NCBI RefSeq assembly: GCF_046097095.1
Contig: NZ_CP175698.1
Location: forward strand, 1,674,001-1,738,000
Reading direction: 5' to 3'
DNA length: 64,000 bases
DNA from: Natrinema sp046097095
GTDB taxonomy: Archaea > Halobacteriota > Halobacteria > Halobacteriales > Natrialbaceae
Shown: positions 53,163-62,315 of the stretch, in pieces
Layout: each line of letters opens with the position of its first letter
How positions within the stretch are numbered: the first letter of the stretch is position 1
Position numbers and translations under genes: made by a program
The notes under the pieces: generated by a model
The model's database searches: none
What the model was told of the DNA's origin: nothing
Seen by the model: the letters and a program-made list of their open reading frames with translations, nothing else

Positions 53163-53753
53163 ATGTACGTCGGACGATTCGTCGTCGTCGGCCCCGATGT
53201 CGGGGCGTACCGCGTGTCTTCGCGATCGTTTCCCAACCGCGAGATCACCGCTCGAGAGGAAGCGCTCACCGTGGGCCCCACCGAGGACGCCCCGGAGACG
53301 GACAACCCGTACGTCTCGTACAACTGCCTCCGCGTAGTCGAGACGCCAACGGGTGAGACCGCGGCGTTCGGTAACGGCTCGCACGTCGATCCGATCGCGG
53401 AGAAACTCGAGTCGGGCTACCCCGCCCGCGACGCGCTGGCCGAGAGCCTGCTGGCGCTGGATTACGAGAAAGACGACTACGACACGCCCCGTATCGCGGC
53501 GACGATCGGCGGCGACGGCGAGGCGCTGATCGGGACGGTTCGCAAGGACGCGCTGCTGGTCGAGACCGTCGACGAGCCGACGCTGGTCGCGACCTACGAG
53601 AAAAACGCGCCCGAGCCGATCGAGCTCGCAGCCGACGGTGCTTCGGCGACCGCGAGCGAGGTCTACGACCTCAAGTTCGAGCACGCCGTCTGTGCGGCCG
53701 GCGTGGCGCGGACCGAGAGCGGGTTCGAGACGGCGATCGAGAACGGCGACTGA
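53163..53753 (+). CDS. purO: Archaeal IMP cyclohydrolase
   Basis: Closes the second purine ring (FAICAR to IMP), the last step of IMP synthesis, using the archaeal PurO fold instead of bacterial PurH. The 196-residue protein opens YVGRFVVVGPDVGAYRVSSRSFPNREI, the PurO signature, and contains SYNCLRVVETPTGETAAFGNGSHVDPI. The ATG at 53163 is used; in-frame upstream codons give no family resemblance. Stands alone between tRNA-Gln and a phosphoesterase. Confidence 0.95.
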   Translation: MYVGRFVVVGPDVGAYRVSSRSFPNREITAREEALTVGPTEDAPETDNPYVSYNCLRVVETPTGETAAFGNGSHVDPIAEKLESGYPARDALAESLLALDYEKDDYDTPRIAATIGGDGEALIGTVRKDALLVETVDEPTLVATYEKNAPEPIELAADGASATASEVYDLKFEHAVCAAGVARTESGFETAIENGD

Positions 53754-53851
53754 TTTCGCGGGAGTGATTCGTGGGTTCCCGCCGTCGAGCGTAGTCACAT
53801 CTGGACGACTGCTGGAAACCTACAAATCCCTCGCGCCGCTACCCTTCGAGC

Positions 53852-54520
53852 ATGAAGGTCGGACTCATCTCGGATATCCATAGCAATCGGGTCGCCCTCG
53901 AGGCCGTCCTCGAGGACATGCCAGACGTCGACAAACTGTGTTGTGCCGGTGACGTGGTCGGCTATAACCCCTGGCCGGCGGAGTGCGTCGATGCGTTACG
54001 AGAACGCGACGTCCCGACAGTGATGGGCAACCACGACGCCGCGGTCGCTGTCGAGACCCCATTCCGGTTTAACGGGATGGCCAAGGCGGGCGTCGAACAC
54101 GCCGAAACGCAGGTGTCGGACGACCAACTCGAGTGGCTGGCCTCGCTCCCAGGAGAGCGTCTCGAGTGCGATGGGCGGATGAAACTCGTCCACGGGCACC
54201 CGGACGATCCTGATCGGTACACCCGGTATACGTACCCGAGGGAGTTCTCGCCCCGGCTGCTCGACGACGAGGACGTGTTGGTGCTAGGCCACACCCACGT
54301 GCAGGGCACAGAGCGGTTTGCAGAGGGAATCGTCGTCAATCCCGGCAGCGTCGGCCAGCCTCGCGACGGGGACCCGCGGGCGGGCTACGCCGTCGTCGAT
54401 CTCGAGGCGCTGACCGTCGAAACGCACCGCGTCGAGTACGATATCGAGGCGGTCCAGGACGCAGTCGACGCGGCCGGGCTGCCAAAGCGCATCGGGACGC
54501 GATTGGCACGCGGCAAGTGA
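53852..54520 (+). CDS. Calcineurin-like metallophosphoesterase
   Basis: A 222-residue YfcE/MJ0936-type phosphoesterase. Metal ligands: LISDIHSN near 5 (D-x-H), CAGDVVGYNPWP near 31, TVMGNHDAAV near 55 (GNHD), LVHGHPDD near 113 and LVLGHTHVQ near 144 (GHxH). Complete and unfused; cytoplasmic. The family has cyclic-nucleotide and phosphodiester activity in vitro; the physiological substrate is not evident. Confidence 0.92.
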   Translation: MKVGLISDIHSNRVALEAVLEDMPDVDKLCCAGDVVGYNPWPAECVDALRERDVPTVMGNHDAAVAVETPFRFNGMAKAGVEHAETQVSDDQLEWLASLPGERLECDGRMKLVHGHPDDPDRYTRYTYPREFSPRLLDDEDVLVLGHTHVQGTERFAEGIVVNPGSVGQPRDGDPRAGYAVVDLEALTVETHRVEYDIEAVQDAVDAAGLPKRIGTRLARGK

Positions 54521-54723
54521 ACGGCCGCGAGCGGCCGAAACGAACCTTTTTACACTGCCCCCACCGCTACGTTCGGGTATGGTATCCACCGGCCCCACCG
54601 CGTGTCTTGACAGGAACGATCCTCGTCGCGCCACGGGCCGGTGTTGTCAGTCGTCGACGCGGCCGTCGACTCGAGACCAGCGGCGTCGCGAGATCGGGTC
54701 CGCAGTGGCGATCGGCGAGGGCG

Positions 54724-55233
54724 ATGTTTAGGCGCATCCGCGAAGACGTCCGGGCGATGCGCGAACGTGATCCAGCGGCGAAGGGGTGGCTCGAGGTCCT
54801 GCTGGGCTATCCGGGGCTGCACGCCGTCTGGGCGCACCTACTGTGTCACCGGCTCTGGAACGCCGGCTTCGGGCTGACCGCGCGGCTGCTCTCGAACGTC
54901 GTACGCCTGCTGACGGGCGTAGAGATCCACCCAGCCGCCGAGGTCGGGCGTCGGGTGACGATCGATCACGGGATGGGCGTCGTCATCGGCGAGACGGCCG
55001 AGATCGGCGACGACGTCCACATGTACCACGGCGTCACGCTCGGCGGCGACACGAACGAACCGGTCAAGCGCCACCCCACGGTCGAATCGGGCGCGCAACT
55101 GGGCGCGAACGCGACGCTGCTGGGCGACATCACGATCGGCGAGGACGCGGCCGTCGGCGCTGGCTCAGTCGTCACGCAGGATGTCGACCCCGGCGCGACC
55201 GTCGTCGGCGTGCCGGCGGAACGAGTGGACTGA
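54724..55233 (+). CDS. cysE: Serine O-acetyltransferase
   Basis: Acetyl-CoA plus L-serine to O-acetylserine, the committed step of cysteine synthesis. The 169-residue short-form protein has the family N-terminus IREDVRAMRERDPAAKGWLEVLLGYPG, the helical HRLW region, and a left-handed beta-helix with catalytic His in IDHGMGVVIGE and MYHGVTLGG. The ATG at 54724 matches the family start; the in-frame upstream stretch to 54517 is not conserved in appearance. No cysteine synthase gene is adjacent. Confidence 0.93.
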   Translation: MFRRIREDVRAMRERDPAAKGWLEVLLGYPGLHAVWAHLLCHRLWNAGFGLTARLLSNVVRLLTGVEIHPAAEVGRRVTIDHGMGVVIGETAEIGDDVHMYHGVTLGGDTNEPVKRHPTVESGAQLGANATLLGDITIGEDAAVGAGSVVTQDVDPGATVVGVPAERVD

Positions 55234-55467
55234 CGAACCAGCGGCGAGACGGTGCTCGAGTCACCGACGAGTCGCAATTCCGTTGGTCACCAGGCGCCGT
55301 CGGGCTCGTGTTCCATTGCTGATTGACGGTTCGTGTCCGCCGTGTTCTGCCAGGGTGAACGCCTCGAATCACGTTCGAATCAGCTTCTGCGAACACGGTT
55401 CAGTCAGGAGCCGAAACTACTCGTCTTCGGAATCGTTGTTGCTACGCATCATTATGACTAGTAAATG

Positions 55468-55474
55468 TTATATA
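55468..55474 (+). promoter_or_regulatory. TATA box of the toxin gene
   Basis: TTATATA about 25 nt upstream of the ATG at 55496. It makes that ATG the expected leaderless start, and the codons from there begin directly with a Sec signal peptide. Confidence 0.65.
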
Positions 55475-55495
55475 CTGATGGTGAAATCTCGGGGC

Positions 55496-58400
55496 ATGGG
55501 GTTTGGGACTAAGGGGGCAGTAGCGATAATATTTGCAGTACTAATAACAACGTCAATGGTCGTTACGCCTGCACTGGCGAGCGGGCCGAGCAGACCATCG
55601 ACAAACTCGCAAGCGAATGTCATTGGTGGAAACGGTCCTCCGGACCACGCAGGAAGCGGCGGCCCGCCGGGTCGTTCGAAAGCACCGAACTCACCAGGGC
55701 GTGGGAATTCCAACGTCACGATCGCTAACGAAACGTACAGTGCGAATACCTCGACCGGTGCGCTGTTCGAGGCGGCGAGGAAGCTCAGTGAACTCGAACC
55801 GGACAGTCAGGCCGGGCGAAACGCGGTCAATACGACGCTCGAGTCGATCAACGCCTCGCTGAAAGAATCGCGGTCGTTCCGGCGGGCCAACTCGGAAGCT
55901 TCGTTCGAACATCTGAAAGACGCACAGAAACGGCTCAAGACCGTCGCGAAGGAGACCGAAAACGAGACGGCGGTCAGAAACGTGAGTCGGTTGCTCTACG
56001 AGGCGAGCGCCCTCAACGCGAAGCGAGCGATCTTTCACGCCGAGTTCGCGTTCGATCGGCACAAAAACGCGTTTCCGAACTACGGACAGCAGCGCAAGAC
56101 CGATCAGGCGGTCATCAACGCCAAAGCGGCGTTCAACCGGGGCAGTAGTGCAGCCACGGACGAGACGCCGCGGCGCGGACCGCCGAAAGACTCGCTCAAA
56201 GGGGCGATTCAGTCGAACGCGAACGCGATCACCCACTATCGGACGGCGTGGCGACACGCCGAGCGAGCACTCGTCACGATCGCCGAGCACACCGAGCCGA
56301 GGCTAACGCTGCGGCAGCGACACGCGTTCGAGGAGAACGGATCGATACGAGTCATTCTCGGAGTGGAGCTCTCCGACGTTCGTGCACACGCGTTCGACGA
56401 AGCGAACGTGAGCCTCGAGTCGGGAACGGCAGCGCCCGTCAGGTTCGGACCGCAGCTAACGGTCTCGAGTACGAGGGGCAGTACCGTCCTGGATCTCGGT
56501 CCTGAACCGGAGAATCAGACCGTCACGGTGACCGCAACGTCGACCGACGATCCGAGTCGGAGCGTCAACGAGACGCTCGACATCAACCTCACACCAGACA
56601 ACATCTTCTGGGACCTCCCGGCACCCGACGAGCACGCACGGGCCGAAGTGACCGACGAGGAATCGGGTGTCTCCGTTGCCGTCGAGGGAGGCGGCGTTCA
56701 CGAGAGCCTGATTTCGGTTCAGAACCAGTCGTCTGCGTCGGCCAGCGACGATCTCGCCGGTCCGATGGTCCGGATCACTAACGAGACGTCCTTCGACCAA
56801 GCCGAGGTGACGATTCCGATCGACGAGGGCGCACTCGAGCGAACCGATGGAAACCTGTCGATCCACAAGTGGGATCCGAGCACGGACGGGCGGTGGCACA
56901 AGGTCGAGACCGAGATCGACGCGGCCAATCTGACGGCGACGGCCAACGTCTCTTCGTTCTCGTTTTTTACGGTACTCGAGTCCTCGTTCATCCCGTCAAC
57001 CGGGGACAAAACGGCGCTCGAGTGGCCGCAACTCGAGGATTTCGAGTCGACAGCGGGATGGGATCAGGCGGGGAACGTTTCGGTCGCCGACGGCCACGCA
57101 ACGCTCGCTAGCGAGGCCGAGAACAGCACTGGCGGTGGTGGTATCGGCGGCGGCGGTGACGACGGTGACGGCGGAGATGGTGGCGACGGCGGCGATACCG
57201 GTGACGATCCACCGGAGGTCTGTCTGCCGATCGTCGGCTGTTGGTCGGTTCCGTGGCTCCCCTTCTCGACCGCGTCGACCACTGAGACGGCGGCCGAGGT
57301 TGCGACGCAGGAAAGCGGCGAGAGCACACGGCTCACCCGCACGTTCGAAATTCCGGCCGGCGCGGAGCGCGTCTGGTTCGAGACTCGCGCCTCGAGTACC
57401 GTCTCGGAGGGGAGCACCGCGATCGTCGTGACCGGCGAGTCCGACACTGAAGTCATCGACGTGAACGAGCAGGGGTCGACGGGCTGGCAGACCCACGAGG
57501 CGGATCTGTCGGCATTCGCGGATGAGGAAGTGACGGTACAGTTCGAGACCCGGGGGACCGCCGAACTGACGGTCGATTACGTCGGAACCCTCGTCGACTC
57601 CACCGGGAGCGGCTTCCCGGACGAAGTCGAGAAGTTGGATCTCAGGATGTCCACGGGCCTCCCGTTCACCGTCGGCAAACCGCTTAATCTAGATCCGACG
57701 AAGGCGGATACCAGCGGTAACGGACTTCGCGACAGCGAGGTCGTCGACATCGAGTGGCGGTACGAAGAGTACGACGCAGGTAAGCAGATACTTGCAGCGG
57801 AGGTCGACAGTGCCAAAGCTCACCCCGCGCGGATCGATACGACGGGTGACGGACTAACAGACGCTGAACAGCTCGATGGATGGCAAATAAGTTACACGTC
57901 CTCGCGTGAAGATTCGCTCGACTTCCTTTCGGAACTCCAGAACGCTGAAAGCGTCGACGAGTTAGAGGATCCGGAAGGGAATATCCTCGAGACAGAGACC
58001 GTTTTCGCCGATCCCCTTCTAAACGGCAGTGACAGTGACGGCGTGGCAGATACCAAAGAAGTGCGGCTCGGGACGGATCCCCAATCCCGTGACACGACGG
58101 GCGATGGGATTTCGGACGGACGGATACGGAACGGCGAGTACGATCCGACGCTGTTTGACATCAACTCACCGGAGATTATCGTCACGTATGCCTCGTTCAA
58201 CGATCCAAACGTGGAGACACCAGGCTGGGATCCCCGTGATTGGGATGCGCGGGTATCTGGAAGTTATGACGTCGAGTTCGTCGTAACCGACCCGGCCGGT
58301 CTCGACGAAGCGCGGGTCGTTCGCGATGGAAACGTCGAAGAGGCGGTCTCGCTGAACGGTATACGGGATGACGCATCTGTCACGTTCGACGTTGGGACAG

Positions 58401-59770
58401 TCGATACGTTCACTGATGCGTTTATTGGCACGCAAGTCACGGTTCAGGCCGACGATCGTCACGAAGTCGTCGACGGGGTCGGTAGTACCGAAGTTGCTGC
58501 CGTCGAAGTGGGCGGCGTGTGGGCTGCGGCATCCGAAGAGATCCGATCCCAGGGCGTCTCTAACGTTGTAGTCGAGAAGAACCTTGGCACCCTGCAGGGG
58601 ATGACGACCGGTGCCGGGAAATCGATCGACTCGCTTCGTGCGTTGTATAACGATCCGATCGGAAGCATCACTGCACTGCGGGAGATTCCGGCTGCCATCC
58701 TCAATTTCCGCGCGATCATCGCGGCGATGCCCCAGTCGATCGAAGACAAACAGAAGCAAAACAACCCCCATGATCCCGACGAGAATCCGAAACTCTACCA
58801 GTCCTACCGCATGGGATGGTACGAGGGGTACATCGCCTGGTTCGTTATCGAATCCTCGATCCCAGCCGGGAAAGCCGGCAAGGCTGTTAAAAGCTCCAAA
58901 CGGTTCCAGAAGGTAGCTGGCTCTATCAGCACGCCCAAAATCCGTCGGGCGGCGAAGCTTGCGACTCGAGCAAAACGCGGTAAGACGACGGCCCTTAGAT
59001 ACGGCAAGCTACAGTTCTCGCGTGGGCTCTCTACAGGAATCGGCGTCACCAAGAAAACCGGTGAGCGGATACTCAGTCCGGTACCGACCATCGGGAAGCA
59101 GTACCAGGTGTCGAAACTGCTCAGCCGACACGATATCGATGCCACGGAAATAGATCGACTTGATGCTGACGGACAGGAAGCCATTGGAAATGCGATAGCG
59201 CGTAGCGGCAACGATGCAGGCCGAGCAATGGCTGACGGCGGCCCAGATCCCGTCGCTCGTGCCTATCAATTAGATCTTGATGTGGATAATGAGGACCTCG
59301 TATCGAACCTGTTCAGACATAGTACTGAGGTCGATTTCGAACGCGTCATCGATAATCTCGAAGAGCTGAATCGACCGGGTGCCGATATCGAGGGTGTGGA
59401 TGCCCTTGCAAAACGTCTAAAGAGCGGAGGTCGAAGTAACGTGAAAGGAGCAGCGTTCGAAGCAGAGGTTGCCGTCGATCGCGGGACCGATAGCGTAGAG
59501 GCGATCGGGAAATCAAATCCGTACTCGCGTGGTGAAATTGATATCGAAACCACAGATGGGCGAGTAATTGAAACAAAGAGCGGAGACTATACCCAGGCCA
59601 GAAAAGGTAGCGATAGATACACTGATCTAGAGAACCAGATCGGTCACTATCAACAATACACAGCGGTTGAGGGAGGAACGATTGAAGTTGTGTTCCGAAA
59701 GGAACCTCACGGTGACATCAAAGATATGCTTAACACCAATAACGTCGAGGCAGAGATCTACAATGAGTGA
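55496..59770 (+). CDS. Giant secreted polymorphic toxin with PD-(D/E)XK nuclease tip
   Basis: A 1424-residue exported protein. Sec signal at about 1-29 (AVAIIFAVLITTSMVVTPALA); a Gly/Pro/Asn-rich linker; a helical region (about 75-270); a predicted Ig-like part with FSFFTVLESSFIPSTGD near 490; a Gly/Asp linker (about 542-572); a beta-sandwich; then acidic, thrombospondin-3-like calcium repeats (DTSGNGLRDSE, DTTGDGLTDAE, GSDSDGVADTKE) at about 735-875. Residues about 1002-1215 are a pre-toxin linker repeated at 63066-63708. The last about 110 residues (AAFEAEVAV, GEIDIETTDGRVIETKSG, QIGHYQQY) form a restriction-endonuclease-like nuclease. The stop overlaps the next gene by 8 nt, as for toxin-immunity pairs. 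GC falls towards the tip. Confidence 0.82.
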   Translation: MGFGTKGAVAIIFAVLITTSMVVTPALASGPSRPSTNSQANVIGGNGPPDHAGSGGPPGRSKAPNSPGRGNSNVTIANETYSANTSTGALFEAARKLSELEPDSQAGRNAVNTTLESINASLKESRSFRRANSEASFEHLKDAQKRLKTVAKETENETAVRNVSRLLYEASALNAKRAIFHAEFAFDRHKNAFPNYGQQRKTDQAVINAKAAFNRGSSAATDETPRRGPPKDSLKGAIQSNANAITHYRTAWRHAERALVTIAEHTEPRLTLRQRHAFEENGSIRVILGVELSDVRAHAFDEANVSLESGTAAPVRFGPQLTVSSTRGSTVLDLGPEPENQTVTVTATSTDDPSRSVNETLDINLTPDNIFWDLPAPDEHARAEVTDEESGVSVAVEGGGVHESLISVQNQSSASASDDLAGPMVRITNETSFDQAEVTIPIDEGALERTDGNLSIHKWDPSTDGRWHKVETEIDAANLTATANVSSFSFFTVLESSFIPSTGDKTALEWPQLEDFESTAGWDQAGNVSVADGHATLASEAENSTGGGGIGGGGDDGDGGDGGDGGDTGDDPPEVCLPIVGCWSVPWLPFSTASTTETAAEVATQESGESTRLTRTFEIPAGAERVWFETRASSTVSEGSTAIVVTGESDTEVIDVNEQGSTGWQTHEADLSAFADEEVTVQFETRGTAELTVDYVGTLVDSTGSGFPDEVEKLDLRMSTGLPFTVGKPLNLDPTKADTSGNGLRDSEVVDIEWRYEEYDAGKQILAAEVDSAKAHPARIDTTGDGLTDAEQLDGWQISYTSSREDSLDFLSELQNAESVDELEDPEGNILETETVFADPLLNGSDSDGVADTKEVRLGTDPQSRDTTGDGISDGRIRNGEYDPTLFDINSPEIIVTYASFNDPNVETPGWDPRDWDARVSGSYDVEFVVTDPAGLDEARVVRDGNVEEAVSLNGIRDDASVTFDVGTVDTFTDAFIGTQVTVQADDRHEVVDGVGSTEVAAVEVGGVWAAASEEIRSQGVSNVVVEKNLGTLQGMTTGAGKSIDSLRALYNDPIGSITALREIPAAILNFRAIIAAMPQSIEDKQKQNNPHDPDENPKLYQSYRMGWYEGYIAWFVIESSIPAGKAGKAVKSSKRFQKVAGSISTPKIRRAAKLATRAKRGKTTALRYGKLQFSRGLSTGIGVTKKTGERILSPVPTIGKQYQVSKLLSRHDIDATEIDRLDADGQEAIGNAIARSGNDAGRAMADGGPDPVARAYQLDLDVDNEDLVSNLFRHSTEVDFERVIDNLEELNRPGADIEGVDALAKRLKSGGRSNVKGAAFEAEVAVDRGTDSVEAIGKSNPYSRGEIDIETTDGRVIETKSGDYTQARKGSDRYTDLENQIGHYQQYTAVEGGTIEVVFRKEPHGDIKDMLNTNNVEAEIYNE
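58499..59141 (+). repeat. Recombination block, copy A (pre-toxin linker)
   Basis: A 643-bp direct repeat of 63066-63708 (constant offset 4567, no indels). The first 230 bp are identical, scattered substitutions follow, and similarity fades after GATATCGATG. It encodes residues about 1002-1215 of the toxin, just before the variable tip. Confidence 0.92.
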
Positions 59771-60455
59771 ATTTCTATCGATCCCATATCTGCTCGAGGA
59801 AGAAATGGAGCCCCACCGTATCGAGAGGTTTCTTCAGTTTTGTTTCGCTGATTTAGACTGTTCGCGATCACCACCAAAAAACGAGCGGACAAACGATTTT
59901 GGCTATACCACCGAAGAAACCGACGGTATTCGGTACGGCGGTTCGATCGACGAAGCGATCGATAGCCTCACACGACAAGCCGGCGGAACGGTATGGGTAT
60001 GGTACGGCGATCTCAACGTCGGAATTCATATTAATGGCTGGTCAGTCGACAGACCGACCGTCCCGAACCTTTCACTCTCGATCGACGAATCGTACGTGAA
60101 GCCGTGGCGTAATGATAGACCGAATCTCATTCACGATTTCGTACTTGACTTGTACGACTATCTCTCCCCAATCTACGTCTACGGAGATACGTATCTCGAC
60201 GAAGCACCGCTCTCTACGAAAGGAATTGAAGCAGGTCATCTAGAAGAGGTATACTGGGTGAACGGATTCGGTCCAAATATGACTACGCAGATCGGCCGGG
60301 AGCGACTGTTGCACGCGCCTGCCTGGCGTATCGATGACTGTGAAGATGGTGGCGTTTTCCTCTGGGAATCACCGCTCCCATTATCAGAAGGTAGACAGAG
60401 TACCGACGATACTCTCCGTGAATATTTAGGCTTGAGTCCTCACTCCACCAACTGA
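59763..60455 (+). CDS. Probable immunity protein of the nuclease toxin
   Basis: A 230-residue soluble acidic protein starting inside the last codons of the toxin (8-nt overlap, ATGAGTGA). The sequence has the beta/helix character of DUF3396/Imm52-like immunity proteins, with EEVYWVNGFGPNMTTQIGRERLL followed by a DGGVFLWE strand and a helical end; this resemblance is a recollection, not a search result. Function is inferred mainly from position right after the toxin tip. It would neutralise the PD-(D/E)XK nuclease in the cytoplasm. GC is lower than in flanking housekeeping genes. Confidence 0.65.
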   Translation: MSEFLSIPYLLEEEMEPHRIERFLQFCFADLDCSRSPPKNERTNDFGYTTEETDGIRYGGSIDEAIDSLTRQAGGTVWVWYGDLNVGIHINGWSVDRPTVPNLSLSIDESYVKPWRNDRPNLIHDFVLDLYDYLSPIYVYGDTYLDEAPLSTKGIEAGHLEEVYWVNGFGPNMTTQIGRERLLHAPAWRIDDCEDGGVFLWESPLPLSEGRQSTDDTLREYLGLSPHSTN

Positions 60456-60479
60456 GCCCAGACCTTGCAGACATCGCCG

Positions 60480-60593
60480 GTCTGGAAAACTGAATTCCTC
60501 TCTGACGACGGAATCGGAATCGTGGTTACGGCCGATCCGGATCAGTACTCCGAAGAAAAGAAAAACCGCTTCAAAGATCACCTCGGTATCTGA
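60480..60593 (+). pseudogene. Relic C-terminal tail of a second immunity paralogue
   Basis: After the immunity stop the same frame stays open and encodes VWKTEFLSDDGIGIVVTADP then DQYSEEKKNRFKDHLGI before a stop at 60591. This aligns with the end of the preceding protein (DDGIGIV with EDGGVFL; FKDHLGI with LREYLGL), so it looks like the last about 37 codons of a lost paralogue. It has no start codon. Confidence 0.55.
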
Positions 60594-60607
60594 GCCCGAA
60601 TCCAGAC

Positions 60608-60925
60608 ATGGTAGAGATCGAGATCAATGGGGAGAGCGTAGTTCTTCCGGGCCCGGTCCAAAAGATTGTAGAGATAAATGAACTAGTCGTGGTACTATTT
60701 CGCCCACCGCCTGGAGAAATAAGCGAGAGGAATATTCGCGCCTATGACCGATCTGGGACAAAACAGTGGTCGATAGAACCGGCGACGATGCCGACAGGCG
60801 AATCGTATCGCTACACTGGTCTCCGAATCGAAGATGGGGAGCTCTGGGCGTATAACTGGAAGGGAGGGGACTACCGAATAGATCCGTTTACAGGAGAAAT
60901 CGAGGATAGTGAACTCGCAAAATAG
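60608..60925 (+). CDS. Small beta-rich protein, putative immunity module 1
   Basis: A 105-residue acidic protein: EIEINGESVVLPGPVQKIVE, ELVVVLFRPPPG, NIRAYDRSGTKQWSIEPA, GELWAYNWKGGDYRIDPFTG. The alternation of strands and the Trp/Tyr spacing suggest a small beta-propeller- or WD-like sheet. The same module recurs at 61062-61400 and twice in 61500-62244. No signal peptide. Position in a run of genes behind the toxin suggests an immunity protein, as orphan immunity genes usually gather there; this is inference. Confidence 0.6.
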   Translation: MVEIEINGESVVLPGPVQKIVEINELVVVLFRPPPGEISERNIRAYDRSGTKQWSIEPATMPTGESYRYTGLRIEDGELWAYNWKGGDYRIDPFTGEIEDSELAK

Positions 60926-60984
60926 CATCGAGGGTGGCATTGGAGCAGTATATTTACAATCTTGTCAGGAAGTTTGGGATGTGA

Positions 60985-61061
60985 GACGCTCGAGGACGCG
61001 CTCGCCGACTCTAAAGAGGAAGTCCGACGAACCGCCGAGATGCAGTATACTGATTCCAAGC
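60985..61061 (+). pseudogene. Possible HEAT-repeat gene fragment
   Basis: One frame encodes LEDALADSKEEVRRTAEMQY, which has the helix pattern of HEAT/PBS-lyase repeats. It lies between two modules of the small-gene array, without start or upstream domain. The evidence is a single short stretch. Confidence 0.3.
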
Positions 61062-61400
61062 ATGACCACTGTAACCGCAAGTGGACGGGAGCTTACGATC
61101 GACGGAACGACCATCGAACTTCCGAATCGGATCGAGACGGTCTTGGAAGTCAACGGGCTAGTCCTCGTCTTATTAGAGACCGCTGGGCGTTCTTCGACTC
61201 GAGATAACGTCTGGGCGTTCGATATGGACGGGAGTCACGTATGGAAAGCTGAACCAGTAGTCGAACCATCGAACGACGCCAATACGTACGTGCACATTCG
61301 ACGAGAGGGGAGTGATCTCTGGGCGAGTGATTGGAAGGGGATGGAGTACAAGCTCGATTCCCAGAACGGCAAGCAGATCGAGAAGAAATTCAGGAAATAA
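61062..61400 (+). CDS. Small beta-rich protein, putative immunity module 2
   Basis: A 112-residue paralogue of the 60608-60925 protein. Shared pattern: ELTIDGTTIELPNRIETVLE, LVLVLLETAG, NVWAFDMDGSHVWKAEP, SDLWASDWKGMEYKLDSQNG. The ATG at 61062 begins the module; the longer frame upstream is made of unrelated sequence and the HEAT-like scrap in another frame. Lower GC than the chromosome around it. Role inferred from the toxin context only. Confidence 0.6.
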   Translation: MTTVTASGRELTIDGTTIELPNRIETVLEVNGLVLVLLETAGRSSTRDNVWAFDMDGSHVWKAEPVVEPSNDANTYVHIRREGSDLWASDWKGMEYKLDSQNGKQIEKKFRK

Positions 61401-61499
61401 TAGAATGGTATCCGTCAGACAAGATGTATCGTTCTCTCGGAGTTCTCAGACTGTCTCACAGATTTCTCTGCGGGCAAGCTACTGGCACGAGGGACACCG
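61401..61499 (+). other. Degenerate spacer in the small-gene array
   Basis: About 100 bp between modules. Translated frames are short and unrecognised. It could be the remains of another cassette. Confidence 0.35.
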
Positions 61500-62244
61500 A
61501 TGATCCTGCAAATTAACACAGGACACTCCGAGATCGTGATCAACGACCGAACGATTTCCCTCTCTCACGGAGCGCAAAGCTGTACGGTCGTCGATGATAC
61601 AGCGATTGCGTTGCTTACCGGCTGGAGCGATCCCGACATCGAGTTTTGGGAAGACCTCGGGGTCGATATGAAGTCATAAAACTGGCGGCGCTGACTTCGA
61701 GTTAGCGAACAAATATCGGAACGTCGTGGGATTCGATGTCGATGCAAACCCACAATGGATAATCCCCGAAGCACCCCACGAACCGCCTGAGGACGAGGAA
61801 CCCTATTACATGAGCCTGTGGCAGACCGACGGGTCCCTCTGGGTTCGAAACAAGAACCAATACGCCTACCGCGTCGATCCGGATTCTAGCGAATTACTCG
61901 AGAGCGTTCCGGCGAACGTCCTCTATCTCGACAGCGAGAAGATCGAGTTCAACGGCGGCTGGGTCAGGAAGGTTCTCCCCGTCGACGACGATCTCGTCGC
62001 CGTCATGCTCGAGACGTCGAGTCACCCGGATTCGGACGGGCGGAACCTCTACGTGTTCGATCGCGACGGGACCGAACGCTGGTGGATCGGTGACCATCTC
62101 CGCAGCGATGCGCCGCCATCGGCCCCGCCGTTTACCAATATCTGGCTCGACGACGGCGACCTCTGTGGCTACGCGACCGACGGCTACGAGTATCGGTTCG
62201 ACCCGGAGACGGGGGAACTCCGCGACACGATCTGGCGGAAGTAA
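61500..62244 (+). pseudogene. Two-module protein of the same family, frameshifted
   Basis: The ATG at 61500 opens a 59-codon half-module (EIVINDRTISLSHGAQS, VVDDTAIALLTGW) that stops at 61677-61679. About 15 nt further on, the missing second half continues in another frame (FELANKYRNVVGFDVDANPQW, then SLWVRNKNQYAYRVDPDS), followed by a complete second module (KIEFNGGWVRKVLPVDDDLVAVML, NLYVFDRDGTERWW, DLCGYATDGYEYRFDPETG) ending at 62244. A frameshift near 61680 thus appears to have broken one two-module gene. A 172-residue product from a GTG at 61726 could still be made. Sequencing error is an alternative. Confidence 0.6.
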
Positions 62245-62315
62245 CACGAGCCGATGAGCCGTTGAAACCGAAACCGTTCCAGAGAGCGGCCAGAAATAGC
62301 CTCACCGGCCGTGTT

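Noticed and set aside
55446..55478. A ten-codon leftward frame (MRSNNDSEDE) just before the toxin promoter
   Set aside because: Too short, no promoter or homologue; the acidic ending is likely chance or a scrap of a lost gene.
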